Below, piece after piece: positions 7,078 to 16,000 of a stretch of 35,158 bases of DNA (within the stretch, counting starts at the first letter, position 1; the number at the start of each line of letters is the position of its first letter). The position numbers were made by a program, and so were the translations under genes. The stretch is from Accumulibacter sp. Its GTDB lineage: Bacteria > Pseudomonadota > Gammaproteobacteria > Burkholderiales > Rhodocyclaceae. Under the pieces are notes generated by a model, which worked only from the letters and a program-made list of their open reading frames with translations, did no database searches and was not told the DNA's origin. The DNA lies in the NCBI RefSeq assembly GCF_023806625.1, contig NZ_JAMTDX010000018.1:1-35158 (forward strand), in the 5' to 3' direction.

Positions 7078-8028
7078 ATGGCGCTCGGTTTCGGCGCAAA
7101 CGCGCGTCTGCTTGCGGCCTTTGAAGCCACCTACGGAAGCCCGCCGACGGACAACTATCATCGTCTGGGCTTCTCCCGGTATGGCCTCTCGGCACGCCAG
7201 CAGCTGATCGACAACGACTTGCTCGGGGAAGGCCGAGACCCGGCGCCGGCCGTGCTGGGTGCGCTCACCTGCGACGGCGAAGTCTCCGTCCCCTGTGATG
7301 CGCGCCAGATCGGCTTCTGGCTGAAGGCCCTGCTCGGCGAACCGGCAACGACCGGCACGACCAATTTCACGCACACGTTCCAATCGGCCGCGTCCGTGAT
7401 CCCGAGCCTTGCCTGCCAGGCAATCAATCCGGACGTGCCCTTGCGCCGGACCCATTTCGGAGCGCGCGTCGATAGCTTCACGCTGCCGCTGCGCCGGGAT
7501 GGTCTCACCACAGCGACGATGTCGTTGATCGCGCAGGGCGAGAGTGCAGACAATGCCGATCGGGATTTGTCGCCGACCACCTATGCGCCGCTGCGCTTCG
7601 GCTCCTTCCAGGGCACCGTTCGTCGCGACGGTTCGGCACTGGGCCGCGTCGTCTCGGCCGAGATCGTCTACCGCAACGGGCTCGACCGCATCGAGACGAT
7701 CCGCTCAGACGGTCTTATCGACAGCGTCGAGCCGACCGTGGCGGCCTGCACCGGCAATGTCGTCGTGCGGGTCGATGGCACGACGCTGATCGATGCGGCG
7801 ATCGCCGGCACGCCGATGGAACTCGAGTTCGGCTATGTGCGTGACGCTAATACGAGCCTGATCTTCACGGTGCATGAGGCGGTGCTGTCGCGGCCCTCAG
7901 TACCGATCGAAGGCCCCGCCGGCATTCAGGTCACCTTCGAGTTTCGCGGCGCCAAGGATCCCACGCTCGGCCGGATGCTTACCGCCATCCTCAAAAACGA
8001 CATCGCCGCTTACGGAGCCACGCCATGA
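7078..8028 (+). CDS. Major tail tube protein
   Basis: This 316-residue, beta-rich protein begins MALGFGANARLLAAFEATYG, a typical opening of the tail tube family in alphaproteobacterial siphophages. It contains strands such as RRTHFGARVDSFTLPLR and a C-terminal block with GIQVTFEFRGAKDP. It would form the stacked hexameric rings of a long non-contractile tail (lambda gpV role). An AGAAAGGAGA ribosome site precedes the ATG. It overlaps the next gene by 4 bases. Its place directly before the frameshifting chaperone pair and the tape measure is diagnostic of the tail module. Confidence 0.87.
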   Translation: MALGFGANARLLAAFEATYGSPPTDNYHRLGFSRYGLSARQQLIDNDLLGEGRDPAPAVLGALTCDGEVSVPCDARQIGFWLKALLGEPATTGTTNFTHTFQSAASVIPSLACQAINPDVPLRRTHFGARVDSFTLPLRRDGLTTATMSLIAQGESADNADRDLSPTTYAPLRFGSFQGTVRRDGSALGRVVSAEIVYRNGLDRIETIRSDGLIDSVEPTVAACTGNVVVRVDGTTLIDAAIAGTPMELEFGYVRDANTSLIFTVHEAVLSRPSVPIEGPAGIQVTFEFRGAKDPTLGRMLTAILKNDIAAYGATP

Positions 8029-8387
8029 TCCGCCTTGGTCTCAAATCCGAGCCCTATTGGCTCGACCTCCTGCCCGGCGTGCGGATCAAGGTCCGCCCGT
8101 TCGGCACTGCACTTTTCTTCGCCGCACAATCGGCCATGGTGCGAGTGGACACCGAGGGCGAGACGGCGAGCGAAGTCATCGACGCCCTGCGCGGTGTCGC
8201 TTTCATAAAGGCGCTGGCGCGGCTCTCCATCCTCGAATGGGAGGGGGTGGCCGACGCGAAAGGCGAGCCCGCTCCGGTGTCGCCGGACGCGGTCGATGCG
8301 CTGATGGAAATCTGGCAGGCGGCGGCCGCGTTCGAGCGCATCTACGCCCGGCCGATCTCGGAGATCGAAACCGAAAAAAACGGCTGA
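8025..8387 (+). CDS. Tail assembly chaperone, G-like
   Basis: The 120-residue protein sits between the tail tube and tape measure genes, where lambda gpG lies. It is mostly helical, with VIDALRGVAFIKALARLSI and an acidic C-terminus ending EIETEKNG. Its last codons form the slippery heptamer AAAAAAC, and a second open frame continues in the -1 register. The assignment as a G-type chaperone that holds the tape measure in solution rests on this genetic architecture more than on sequence similarity. Confidence 0.78.
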   Translation: MIRLGLKSEPYWLDLLPGVRIKVRPFGTALFFAAQSAMVRVDTEGETASEVIDALRGVAFIKALARLSILEWEGVADAKGEPAPVSPDAVDALMEIWQAAAAFERIYARPISEIETEKNG

Positions 8388-8419
8388 GCGCCCGCGCCGA
8401 ATGGCATTTCGGCGGCGGG
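8375..8419 (+). promoter_or_regulatory. Programmed -1 ribosomal frameshift site with stimulatory hairpin
   Basis: A AAA AAC occupies 8375-8381 in exactly the required phase relative to the G frame (XXY = 8376-8378, YYZ = 8379-8381). The zero-frame TGA follows at 8385. Nine bases after the heptamer, CCCGCGCCGA (8391-8400) pairs with TCGGC-G-GCGGG (8409-8419) to form a 10-bp stem with one bulge. The downstream frame stays open to 8710. Confidence 0.85.
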
Positions 8420-8710
8420 TCGGACTATTGCGCCGCCTGCCCGGAGCGCTGCCCGGAATGCCCCTATGACCGCGAAGTCCCGGCGACCGCCGAGGGCTGG
8501 GAGGTCTGGGATCTTCTGGAGCGCTGTGCGGGTCAGTTGCGCATGGGGCCGATGGGCCCGGTCGGGCTCGATTTTGGCGCCGTGTTTCTCATGGCTGATG
8601 CGCTTGGCGTGAGCCGACCGGCGCTCGCCGAATTCCTGCCAGCCGCCGAAATCGGCCTGATGCGTGGCATCACCAAGCGAAGCGACAAGAAGGACGATGG
8701 CCAACCGTAA
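8381..8710 (+). CDS. T extension of the GT tail chaperone (made by -1 frameshift)
   Basis: Read from the slippery site, the -1 frame gives RLSARAEWHFGGGS and continues for 109 residues, making a GT fusion of 228 residues from the start at 8025. No good independent start exists for this frame. It contains a cysteine cluster C-x2-C-x3-C-x2-C (8429-8461) that could bind zinc, followed by an aromatic/acidic helix with EGWEVWDLLERCAG. In lambda the T part contacts the tail tube protein while G coats the tape measure. The stop overlaps the tape measure start by 14 bases. Confidence 0.8.
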   Translation, partial: RLSARAEWHFGGGSDYCAACPERCPECPYDREVPATAEGWEVWDLLERCAGQLRMGPMGPVGLDFGAVFLMADALGVSRPALAEFLPAAEIGLMRGITKRSDKKDDGQP

Positions 8711-11700
8711 CATCTCGGTCCGACTGCAGGTCGATGGCGGACGCTTCAAGGCCGAACTGGTCGAAGCGGGACGCACCGGCCAGCAGGCGCTGAAGTCTAT
8801 CGAGACGGCGGCGCAGGAAGCGGGTGCGGCCCTCGAAAAGACCGGCGCCTCTGCGCAGAAGGCCGACCGGGAGCAGGAGAAGCTTGCCCGTTCCGCCGAA
8901 CGGTTGAAGCGGCAATATGCTCAAGGCTATCAGGCGACTCAGGAACAGGGCCGTGCCGCCGATCTTTTGGGCAAAGGTCTGCTGACGCAGGCCGAGCATG
9001 CCAGCGTGCTCGAAGGTATTGGCCGGAAGTATCTGGTCGCCAACGCCAATGCCCGGACGTTTGGGCAGACCGTCGAGCAGCAGGGCCAGCGCACACGCAT
9101 CACGGCCCAGCAGATGGCGCAGCTGCAGCCGCAGCTGAACGACATCTTTACGACCCTGACGACGGGCATGAGCCCGTTGACGATCGCCCTGCAGCAGGGT
9201 CCGCAGATTACGCAGATTTTCGGCGGGATCGGCGCCACATTCCGCGCTATTCCGCCGGTCGCACTCGGCGCTGCGGCGGCTTTGGCGGCGGTTGGCATCC
9301 CGCTCGGCATCATTCTGTCGCGCGCCTTCGATCTCTCGGCACAATCGCGCACGTTCAACGTGGCCCTGGCCGCGATGGGCCGCCAGGGGCAGACGACCGC
9401 CGAGCAACTCGGCGAGTTGGTCGAAAAACTGCGCGATGTCGGAGTGGCGCGCGATGAAGCCCGCACGGCCATCGCCACGCTGGTCCGCACACCCAATCTA
9501 TCGGCCGGTGAAATCCCCCGGCTGGCCAGCATGGCGCCGGATCTCGCAGCGGCGACGGGGACGACCGCGAGCGACGCGGCGCGCCAGCTCGCTGAATTCG
9601 CGACCGGTGGCTACGACGCCATCATCAAGCTCGACCGGGCGCTCAACGGCTTCCTGAACCCGTCGCAGCGCGAGAATATCCGCCTGCTCACGCAGCAGGG
9701 CGAGCGCACGCAAGCCTACCGGATCGCGATCGACGCGCTGCAGGAGCGCATTCGCGGCCTCAACGACCAGGCGCTATCGCCGACCCAGAAATCGCTCAAC
9801 GAGATCGGGCGTGCCTGGGACCGGCTGGTCGACAATCTCGCGCGGGGTGCGGTCGGGCGCGTCACGCTTCAGGTCGTCGAAGGCGCCATCAGCGGCGCTG
9901 CCAATCTGGTGGCTCCCTCGCAGCCGCGCGTCCGCGATCCTCTGGCGGACGCGGCGAATGCGCTCGAACAGGCCGTCGAAGGCCTCGACCGGCTCAACCG
10001 CGAAACCCGCCTCTATCGGGATCCGAATGCGGAAGTCTTCATCCCCGGCTTCAGCTTCGGCTCGCCCAATGCGGTCCGGGCTCAGCTGCAGAGCCAAGTC
10101 GATGCTGCGCGCGCCGAATTGGATCGGCTGCAGCAGGCGACCGAACGGGCGCAAGTACAGGCCCAGGCTGCCGCAACGGCACGCACACCCGCCGCGCCCG
10201 AGCCGATGCGGATCGGCGAGGAGACCGCGCGGCAGATCGCGGACCTCGAGCGTCGGCAACGGGTCTATGACGCGACACCTGCGCGTCGGCCGATCATCGA
10301 AGCCGAAATCCAGGCCGAGACGATCGCGCGCGAGCGCAATCTCAATGCGCTGGAAGCCGAAGCCCTCAAACGGCGCATGGTCGCCGATGCTGCCGCCCAA
10401 CAGCGCCAGCAATATCAGGACCAGACCCGCGAGCTGGACATCCAGTCCCGGGCGACGCTGGCCGTCGCCGACGCCTATGGGCAGGGGCAGGCCGCCGTCA
10501 TCCGGGCGGAAGCAGCACGCCAGGCGGCACTGGAAGGTTATCGCAGTGGCGTCGATCAAGCTTCCCGCGCCGAGGAAATCCTGCGCGGCCGGGTGGTCGA
10601 AAGTGCCGAAGCGCAGGCCCGTGCCGCGTTTCAGGCAGAACTCGCGACCCAGAGCGCGCGGCGTCTCGCCGAGGCGGAGGCACAGGGCACCGCTACCGTT
10701 CAACAGGCCGAAGTCGCCGAGCGGTCGCTCGCTGCGACCCGCGACGCCCGTGCCGCCTTGTCTCTCGCAACAGGGGCAGCCGAAGAGCGGCTCCGGGCAT
10801 CGATCGAGGCGACGACGCGTGCCATCGAAGCGCAGGCTGCCGCCGAGCGCGCGCGGCAGTTGGCGCGCGAGCGGCGCACGGCATCGAACGATCTCGATAT
10901 CGCCGAGCGCGAGGCGCAGGCTGCGCGTCTCAGCGATCCCTCACAGCGTCGGGCAGCGGAACTGGCCATCGAGCGCGAGAAGCGCATGCAGTCTATGCGC
11001 GAGCGGTTGGGCGGGGTCGATAGCCAGATCCTCGAAGCCCAGGATTCAGCGGCGGCATTCAGGGAGCAGGCGCGCTACTTCAGCGAGATCCGCGATCAGG
11101 CCAAAAGCATGGCCAGCGACATCTCGGGTTTTCTGGTCGACGGGTTCGCCAATGCGGGTAAGGCGGGCAAAAGCGTCTTCGCCAATCTGGCCGAGGGCGC
11201 GGAGGGCTTATTCCGCCGCATGGCCGCGCGCATTGCGGCCACGCTCATCGAGCAGAAGTTCATCCTGCCGATCACCACCCAGATCGTCGGCGCGATGCCC
11301 AACCTGTTCGGTGTCGTCGCTCCCCAGGCTGCCGCCTCGGCCGGAGCGTCTGCGGCAGCCAGTACGGGTCCCGGCTTCTTCGAGAGCATCGGCAACTGGT
11401 TTTCTGGTCTGTTCGGTGCGGGCCATGATGGTGCGCTCGTCGGTATCGCGCCCTCGCACACGCGCATGGTGGCGCTCGGCGCCTTCGCCGGCGCTGGACG
11501 TTTCCATGCCGGCGGCATGTTGGGCTTGCGGCCTGACGAGGTGCCCTTCCTGGGGCTTCGCGGCGAGGAGGTTCTGACCCGCAACGATCCGCGTCACCGG
11601 TGGAACCTCGATCGTCGCGATCGGGTGCTGCCGTCGGCGCCCTCCAATGACGTGGCGGTGAATGTCTACGACATGCGCATCGGCCGCGACCAGCCGCCCG

Positions 11701-11849
11701 CTCGCACCGAGCAGCGGCGGGGTGCTGACGGTCGACGCGAGATCGCAGTCTTCATCGAGGACAAGATCGAGGAAGCCATCCGTAGCGGCAGGCTCGATCG
11801 CGCGCAGGGCGAGACCTATGGCTCGCGGCGCATGACCAAGCGGGTCTGA
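8697..11849 (+). CDS. Tail tape measure protein
   Basis: At 1050 residues this is the longest head/tail-shaft gene and sets tail length. The N-terminal region is coiled-coil with many Gln, Ala and Arg. Residues about 148-182 hold a block with SPLTIALQQGPQITQIFGGI, typical of lambda gpH-type tape measures, followed by a hydrophobic segment (about 184-208). A long Ala/Arg/Glu helix (about 450-800) precedes the lambda-type C-terminal domain with FLVDGFANAGKAGKSVFANL and Gly-rich ends. The frame is open from 8664, but the ATG at 8697 with AAGGA just upstream fits best. Extrapolating from lambda's roughly 0.15 nm per residue would give a tail near 150 nm, as an estimate only. Confidence 0.92.
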   Translation: MANRNISVRLQVDGGRFKAELVEAGRTGQQALKSIETAAQEAGAALEKTGASAQKADREQEKLARSAERLKRQYAQGYQATQEQGRAADLLGKGLLTQAEHASVLEGIGRKYLVANANARTFGQTVEQQGQRTRITAQQMAQLQPQLNDIFTTLTTGMSPLTIALQQGPQITQIFGGIGATFRAIPPVALGAAAALAAVGIPLGIILSRAFDLSAQSRTFNVALAAMGRQGQTTAEQLGELVEKLRDVGVARDEARTAIATLVRTPNLSAGEIPRLASMAPDLAAATGTTASDAARQLAEFATGGYDAIIKLDRALNGFLNPSQRENIRLLTQQGERTQAYRIAIDALQERIRGLNDQALSPTQKSLNEIGRAWDRLVDNLARGAVGRVTLQVVEGAISGAANLVAPSQPRVRDPLADAANALEQAVEGLDRLNRETRLYRDPNAEVFIPGFSFGSPNAVRAQLQSQVDAARAELDRLQQATERAQVQAQAAATARTPAAPEPMRIGEETARQIADLERRQRVYDATPARRPIIEAEIQAETIARERNLNALEAEALKRRMVADAAAQQRQQYQDQTRELDIQSRATLAVADAYGQGQAAVIRAEAARQAALEGYRSGVDQASRAEEILRGRVVESAEAQARAAFQAELATQSARRLAEAEAQGTATVQQAEVAERSLAATRDARAALSLATGAAEERLRASIEATTRAIEAQAAAERARQLARERRTASNDLDIAEREAQAARLSDPSQRRAAELAIEREKRMQSMRERLGGVDSQILEAQDSAAAFREQARYFSEIRDQAKSMASDISGFLVDGFANAGKAGKSVFANLAEGAEGLFRRMAARIAATLIEQKFILPITTQIVGAMPNLFGVVAPQAAASAGASAAASTGPGFFESIGNWFSGLFGAGHDGALVGIAPSHTRMVALGAFAGAGRFHAGGMLGLRPDEVPFLGLRGEEVLTRNDPRHRWNLDRRDRVLPSAPSNDVAVNVYDMRIGRDQPPARTEQRRGADGRREIAVFIEDKIEEAIRSGRLDRAQGETYGSRRMTKRV

Positions 11850-11852
11850 TCC

Positions 11853-12209
11853 ATGTCGAACCTCGTCTGGCCGAGCAGCCTGCCGCAGCGCCCCACCGTG
11901 GGCGGCTATCAGGAGCGGTTTGCCGAAACCGTGCTGCGCACGGCGATGGATGCCGGTGCGGCCAAGCTGCGCCGGCGGTTCACGGCGGCTCCGCGTCAGA
12001 TCGAACTGACGTTTCGGATGACCGCAGCCCACGTGGCGGTGCTGCGGAGCTTCTATGAAGAAACCACCGGCGGCGGCGCGCTGCCGTTCGACTGGGTGCA
12101 TCCGCGCGAAGGCGGTGTTGCGGAGTACCGATTCATGGAGGCGCCCCGCGTCTCGGCTGCAACCGCCGTTCTTTTCTCGGTCTCGTTGAAACTGGAGCAA
12201 CTGCCGTGA
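11853..12209 (+). CDS. Minor tail tip protein, gpM-like
   Basis: This 118-residue protein starts MSNLVWPSSLPQRP and contains an ELTFRMTAAHVAVLRSFYEE helix/strand pair and a FDWVHPREGG motif. The final EYRFMEAPRVSAA and a C-terminal strand pair complete a pattern seen in the Phage_min_tail (gpM) group, which joins the tape measure and tube to the distal tip. It lies three bases after the tape measure stop and overlaps the next gene by GTGA, consistent with one tip-assembly operon. Confidence 0.72.
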   Translation: MSNLVWPSSLPQRPTVGGYQERFAETVLRTAMDAGAAKLRRRFTAAPRQIELTFRMTAAHVAVLRSFYEETTGGGALPFDWVHPREGGVAEYRFMEAPRVSAATAVLFSVSLKLEQLP

Positions 12210-12673
12210 GAACGATTTCGCCTGCGGCGACGCGAGCCGGGCATTCAGACGCGACCGACAAGGTCTGGCTGGTGCTTCTGGAGATCACCGCGACCGGGCT
12301 CAGTTCACCGATCCGCGTCGTCAACGACAATGTCGATGTCGTGCATCAGGGCTGGACCTTCATCGGCTATCCGTTCGAGGTCGAGCTCCCGCCTGAAAGC
12401 CAGGACCGGCCGATGATCGCCCGGATCCGGATCGACAATACCGAGCGGCTGATCGTCGACGAGGTGCGCACCATCGCCGAGCCGCCGAGCGTCACGCTGC
12501 GGGTCGTGCTCGCCGACCAGCCCGATGTGATCGAGGTCGAATATGCCGGGATGCGTCTGCGCAACGTCACCTGGGACGCGGGCGAGATCTCCGGCGACCT
12601 CGTCTACGAAGACATCCTCTCCGAGCCGGTCTGCGAGCAGATGACGCCTGCGCGTTTTCCAGGAGCGTTTTGA
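12206..12673 (+). CDS. DUF1833 tail tip protein (gpL position)
   Basis: The 155-residue protein uses a GTG start at 12206 that overlaps the previous TGA. It opens with a segment containing TDKVWLVLLEITATGL and continues with beta strands including the segment GYPFEVELPPESQD, recognisable as DUF1833. These proteins lie between gpM-like and NlpC/P60 genes in many alphaproteobacterial siphophages and occupy the position of lambda gpL. No catalytic motif is seen. The stop overlaps the next ATG as TGATG. Confidence 0.75.
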   Translation: MRTISPAATRAGHSDATDKVWLVLLEITATGLSSPIRVVNDNVDVVHQGWTFIGYPFEVELPPESQDRPMIARIRIDNTERLIVDEVRTIAEPPSVTLRVVLADQPDVIEVEYAGMRLRNVTWDAGEISGDLVYEDILSEPVCEQMTPARFPGAF

Positions 12674-13089
12674 TGTCGGAGCTTCCCGATTGGGCCGGCA
12701 TGTATGTCGGTCTGCCTTTCAAGGAGGGCGGGCGTGATCGACAGGGCCTCGATTGCTACGGGCTCCTGCGTCTCGTGATCAATGAACACTTCGGCGGTGG
12801 TATCCCCGAATACGAGGGGATCGCTTACCGGCCAGGCCACGACCGCGATCTGCTTGCTACCTTGATGGACGAGCGCATCCGGCTTTGGACGCCTGTCCCC
12901 ATGGGCAGCGAGAAACAAGGGGACGGCGTGCTGCTGCGCGTGATGGGCCGCCCCATCCATGTCGGTGTCGTCGTGGCGTCCGGCTGGATGCTCCACATCG
13001 AAAAGGACTGCGACAGCGTCCTCGAACGCTTCGATGCGGGCTCCCGCTGGGAGCGCCGCTTGCTCGGGTTTTACCGCCATGCCGCTTGA
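12673..13089 (+). CDS. NlpC/P60 peptidase-like tail tip protein (gpK-like)
   Basis: The 138-residue protein has the NlpC/P60 catalytic Cys28 in RQGLDCYGLLRLV and His96 in RPIHVGVVV, with His108 as a possible third residue. Such proteins are cysteine peptidases that cut peptidoglycan stem peptides and are carried at the tail tip to help DNA entry. I chose the ATG at 12673 (TGATG with the previous stop) over an in-frame TTG three bases upstream. The gene overlaps the J-like gene by 11 bases. Confidence 0.88.
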   Translation: MSELPDWAGMYVGLPFKEGGRDRQGLDCYGLLRLVINEHFGGGIPEYEGIAYRPGHDRDLLATLMDERIRLWTPVPMGSEKQGDGVLLRVMGRPIHVGVVVASGWMLHIEKDCDSVLERFDAGSRWERRLLGFYRHAA

Positions 13090-16000
13090 TGGATTGCAGG
13101 TCGAGACACCGATCCGCTGGACGCTTGTCGCGCGCCCGTTCTCGACGGATCGGGAGGAGCGGTCCGCACCTGCGGGCTTGAGCCTCGCGCAGATGCTCGA
13201 AGCCTCCGACCTGCCGCAGCGCTACTGGCCTTATCTCCAGGTCTTCGTCGACGACGAGGAAGTGCCGCGCCACTGGTGGGCACGGGTGCGCCCTAAACCC
13301 AATGCGCGGCTCTTCGTGCGGGTCAACGCCATGGGCGGCGGCGGAGGCGGGGGTGGCAAGAACCCGCTCGCCATCATCGGCGCCATCGCGGTCATCGCCT
13401 TCGCGGCATGGGCAGCACCGGCGCTGACAGCCGCCCTGTTCGGGGTCGAGGTCGCAGCGGTCAATGCGGCCGGGGTCTTCACAGCCATGGGGCTCACCAA
13501 GCTGGTGATTGCGGGCGCCATCACCATGGTCGGCTCGCTCCTCGTGAATGCGATCGCACCCACGCCGAGTCCTGCCATGCGCGGGACCGATGCCCCCGGC
13601 CTTTCGGCCCCCGCCTATGCGATCACGGGGACGTCCAACCGGCTCAATCCCTATGGCGCGATCCCGCGCGTCTACGGAACACGGCGTCTGTTCCCGGTCC
13701 TGGCGGCCAAGCCCTATACCGAAACGGTCGGCAACGAGCGCTACATGCGGCTCCTGCTGCTGGTCGGCTATGGCCCCCTCAAGATCGAGGACATCCGCGT
13801 CGGCGCCACGCCGATCTCGGCCTTCGACGGCGCCGAGGTCGAAATCCGCGAGGGCTGGGAGAACGACGCATCGATCACGCTTTATACCCAGCGTATCGAG
13901 GAAGACCCGCTTTCCATTGCTCTCACGGCGGCAGGCGGCTGGCGCACGATCACCTCGCGTCCCGGTGCGCGCGAGATCAGCCTCGATATCTCCTTCGATC
14001 GCGGGCTCGCCTTCTACAACGATCAGGGCGGGCGCTCGAACGCGACGGTCGAGTTTGACGCCGAGTATCGCGCGGTCGGGAACGATGCCTGGAGCGCCAT
14101 CCCTTGGAAGTCGGGCGGCGATGCGGGCTTCGAGACGGCGGGCAAGATCACGATCACGGAAGCATCGTCCTCGCCGGTGCGTCGCGGCGGGCGGTTCGAT
14201 GCGCCAGACGCCGGTCAGTATGAAGTGCGGCTGCGTCGAACGACGGCTGACGCGACCGGTCCACGTTTGATCGACAGTGCGACGCTCTCGGCATTGCGCT
14301 CGATCACCAACGATCCACCGGTCACGATGAGCGGGCTCGCCATGGTGGCGTTGCGGCTCAAGGCTTATGAGCAAATCAACAACCAGCTGCAGCAGATCAG
14401 CTGCCTGACGTCGTCTTATCTCGAGGTCTGGGATGGCGCTGCCTGGTCCTGGCAGCTCTCGCGCAATCCCGCCTGGGCCTATTGCGACATCCTGCGCCGG
14501 CGCGGCCGTGCGCGGTTGATGAGCGACGAGCGCATCGACTTGGCCTCGATCCGCGCCTGGGCGCAAGCCTGCGATGCCGTTGCGCAGGATGGCCAACCAA
14601 AATGGACCTTCGATGGTGTGGTCGAAGGCGGCTCCGTCGTCGAGGCGCTGCGCGATATCGCGGGCCATGCGCGGGCGCGCTATGGGATCCGCGACGGCAA
14701 GCATTCGGTCGTGCGCGATGTACCGCAGAGCGTGCCGGTGTTGCACATCACACCGCGCAACTCCTTCAACTACACCGGCCGCAAACAGTTCATTGATCTG
14801 CCGCACGCGCTGAAGGTCCGCTTCGTCAATCCCGACAAGGATTGGCAGGAGGACGAGCGCATCGTCTATGCCGATGGCTACAGCGCTGCGAATGCCGAGC
14901 GCTTCGAGACCGTCGACATGATGGCTTGTATCCGCTCCGAGCAGGCGTGGCGCGAGGGGCGCTATCATCTCGCCGTCGGCCGGCTTCGTCCCGAGACCCA
15001 CGAAATCTATCAGGATGTCGAGGCGCTGCGGGCGACCGATGGCGACCTCGTCATGTTCGCCCACGACGTCATCCTGGTCGGCCTGGCATGGGGACGGGTC
15101 AAAGGCCTGATCGTCACGGACGACATGGTGACCGGCCTGCGGCTCGACGAGCTGGCCGCCATGGCGGCCGGCAAGACTTACGCGCTGCGGGTCCGGCGTG
15201 CCGACGGCGCCAGTCAGGTCCTGCCCTTGGTTACGGCACCGGGGGATAGCCGCGATGTGACTCTTGCGACGGCGCTGCCGGAAAGCCTGGCGCCGGAGCC
15301 GGGCGACCTGTTCCAGTTCGGGGAGTCGGGCCGCGAGGCCGCCCCCATGCTGGTGAAGGGCATCGAGCCCGGCCCGAACCTTTCGGCCAAGCTGATCCTG
15401 ATCCCGGCAGCACCCGGCGTGCATGAGGCTGACACCGGACCGATCCCACCATTCGACAGCTACATCACGCGTCCGGCGCAGATCGAATTGATCCGCCCGC
15501 CGGCACCGGTCGTCTGGTCGGTGGTGTCGGACGAGACAGTGCTGGTGCGAGGCCCGGACGGCCGATCGAGCCCGCGCATCGTCGTGCGTCTCTATCCGCC
15601 GGCATCCGACGCTCTCAATCCGCCCGACGGGATCGAAATCCGTTACCGCCAATCGGGCAGCAGCGGCCCTTGGTCTGCCGTGCCCACACAGCCAGCCGAT
15701 ACGCTGGTGGTCGGCGTGCAGCCGGTCGAGGACGGCGTCACCTACGATCTGCGCCTGCGCTTCGTCAGCCGCATCGGGATCGCATCGGATTGGACGGAAA
15801 TCGCCGGGCATCTGGTGGTGGGCCGGACGACACCCCCGCCGGCAGTCGCCGACTTTGCCGCCGAGCGCCGCGCGGACGGGGTGCAGCTCAGTTGGGAGCC
15901 GGTTTCGGCGCTCGACCTCGTCGGCTACGAAATCCGCGACGGCGCTTCTTGGGATGCCGGGACGGTTGTCACCACCCGGCATCGTGGAACGACGCTGTTC

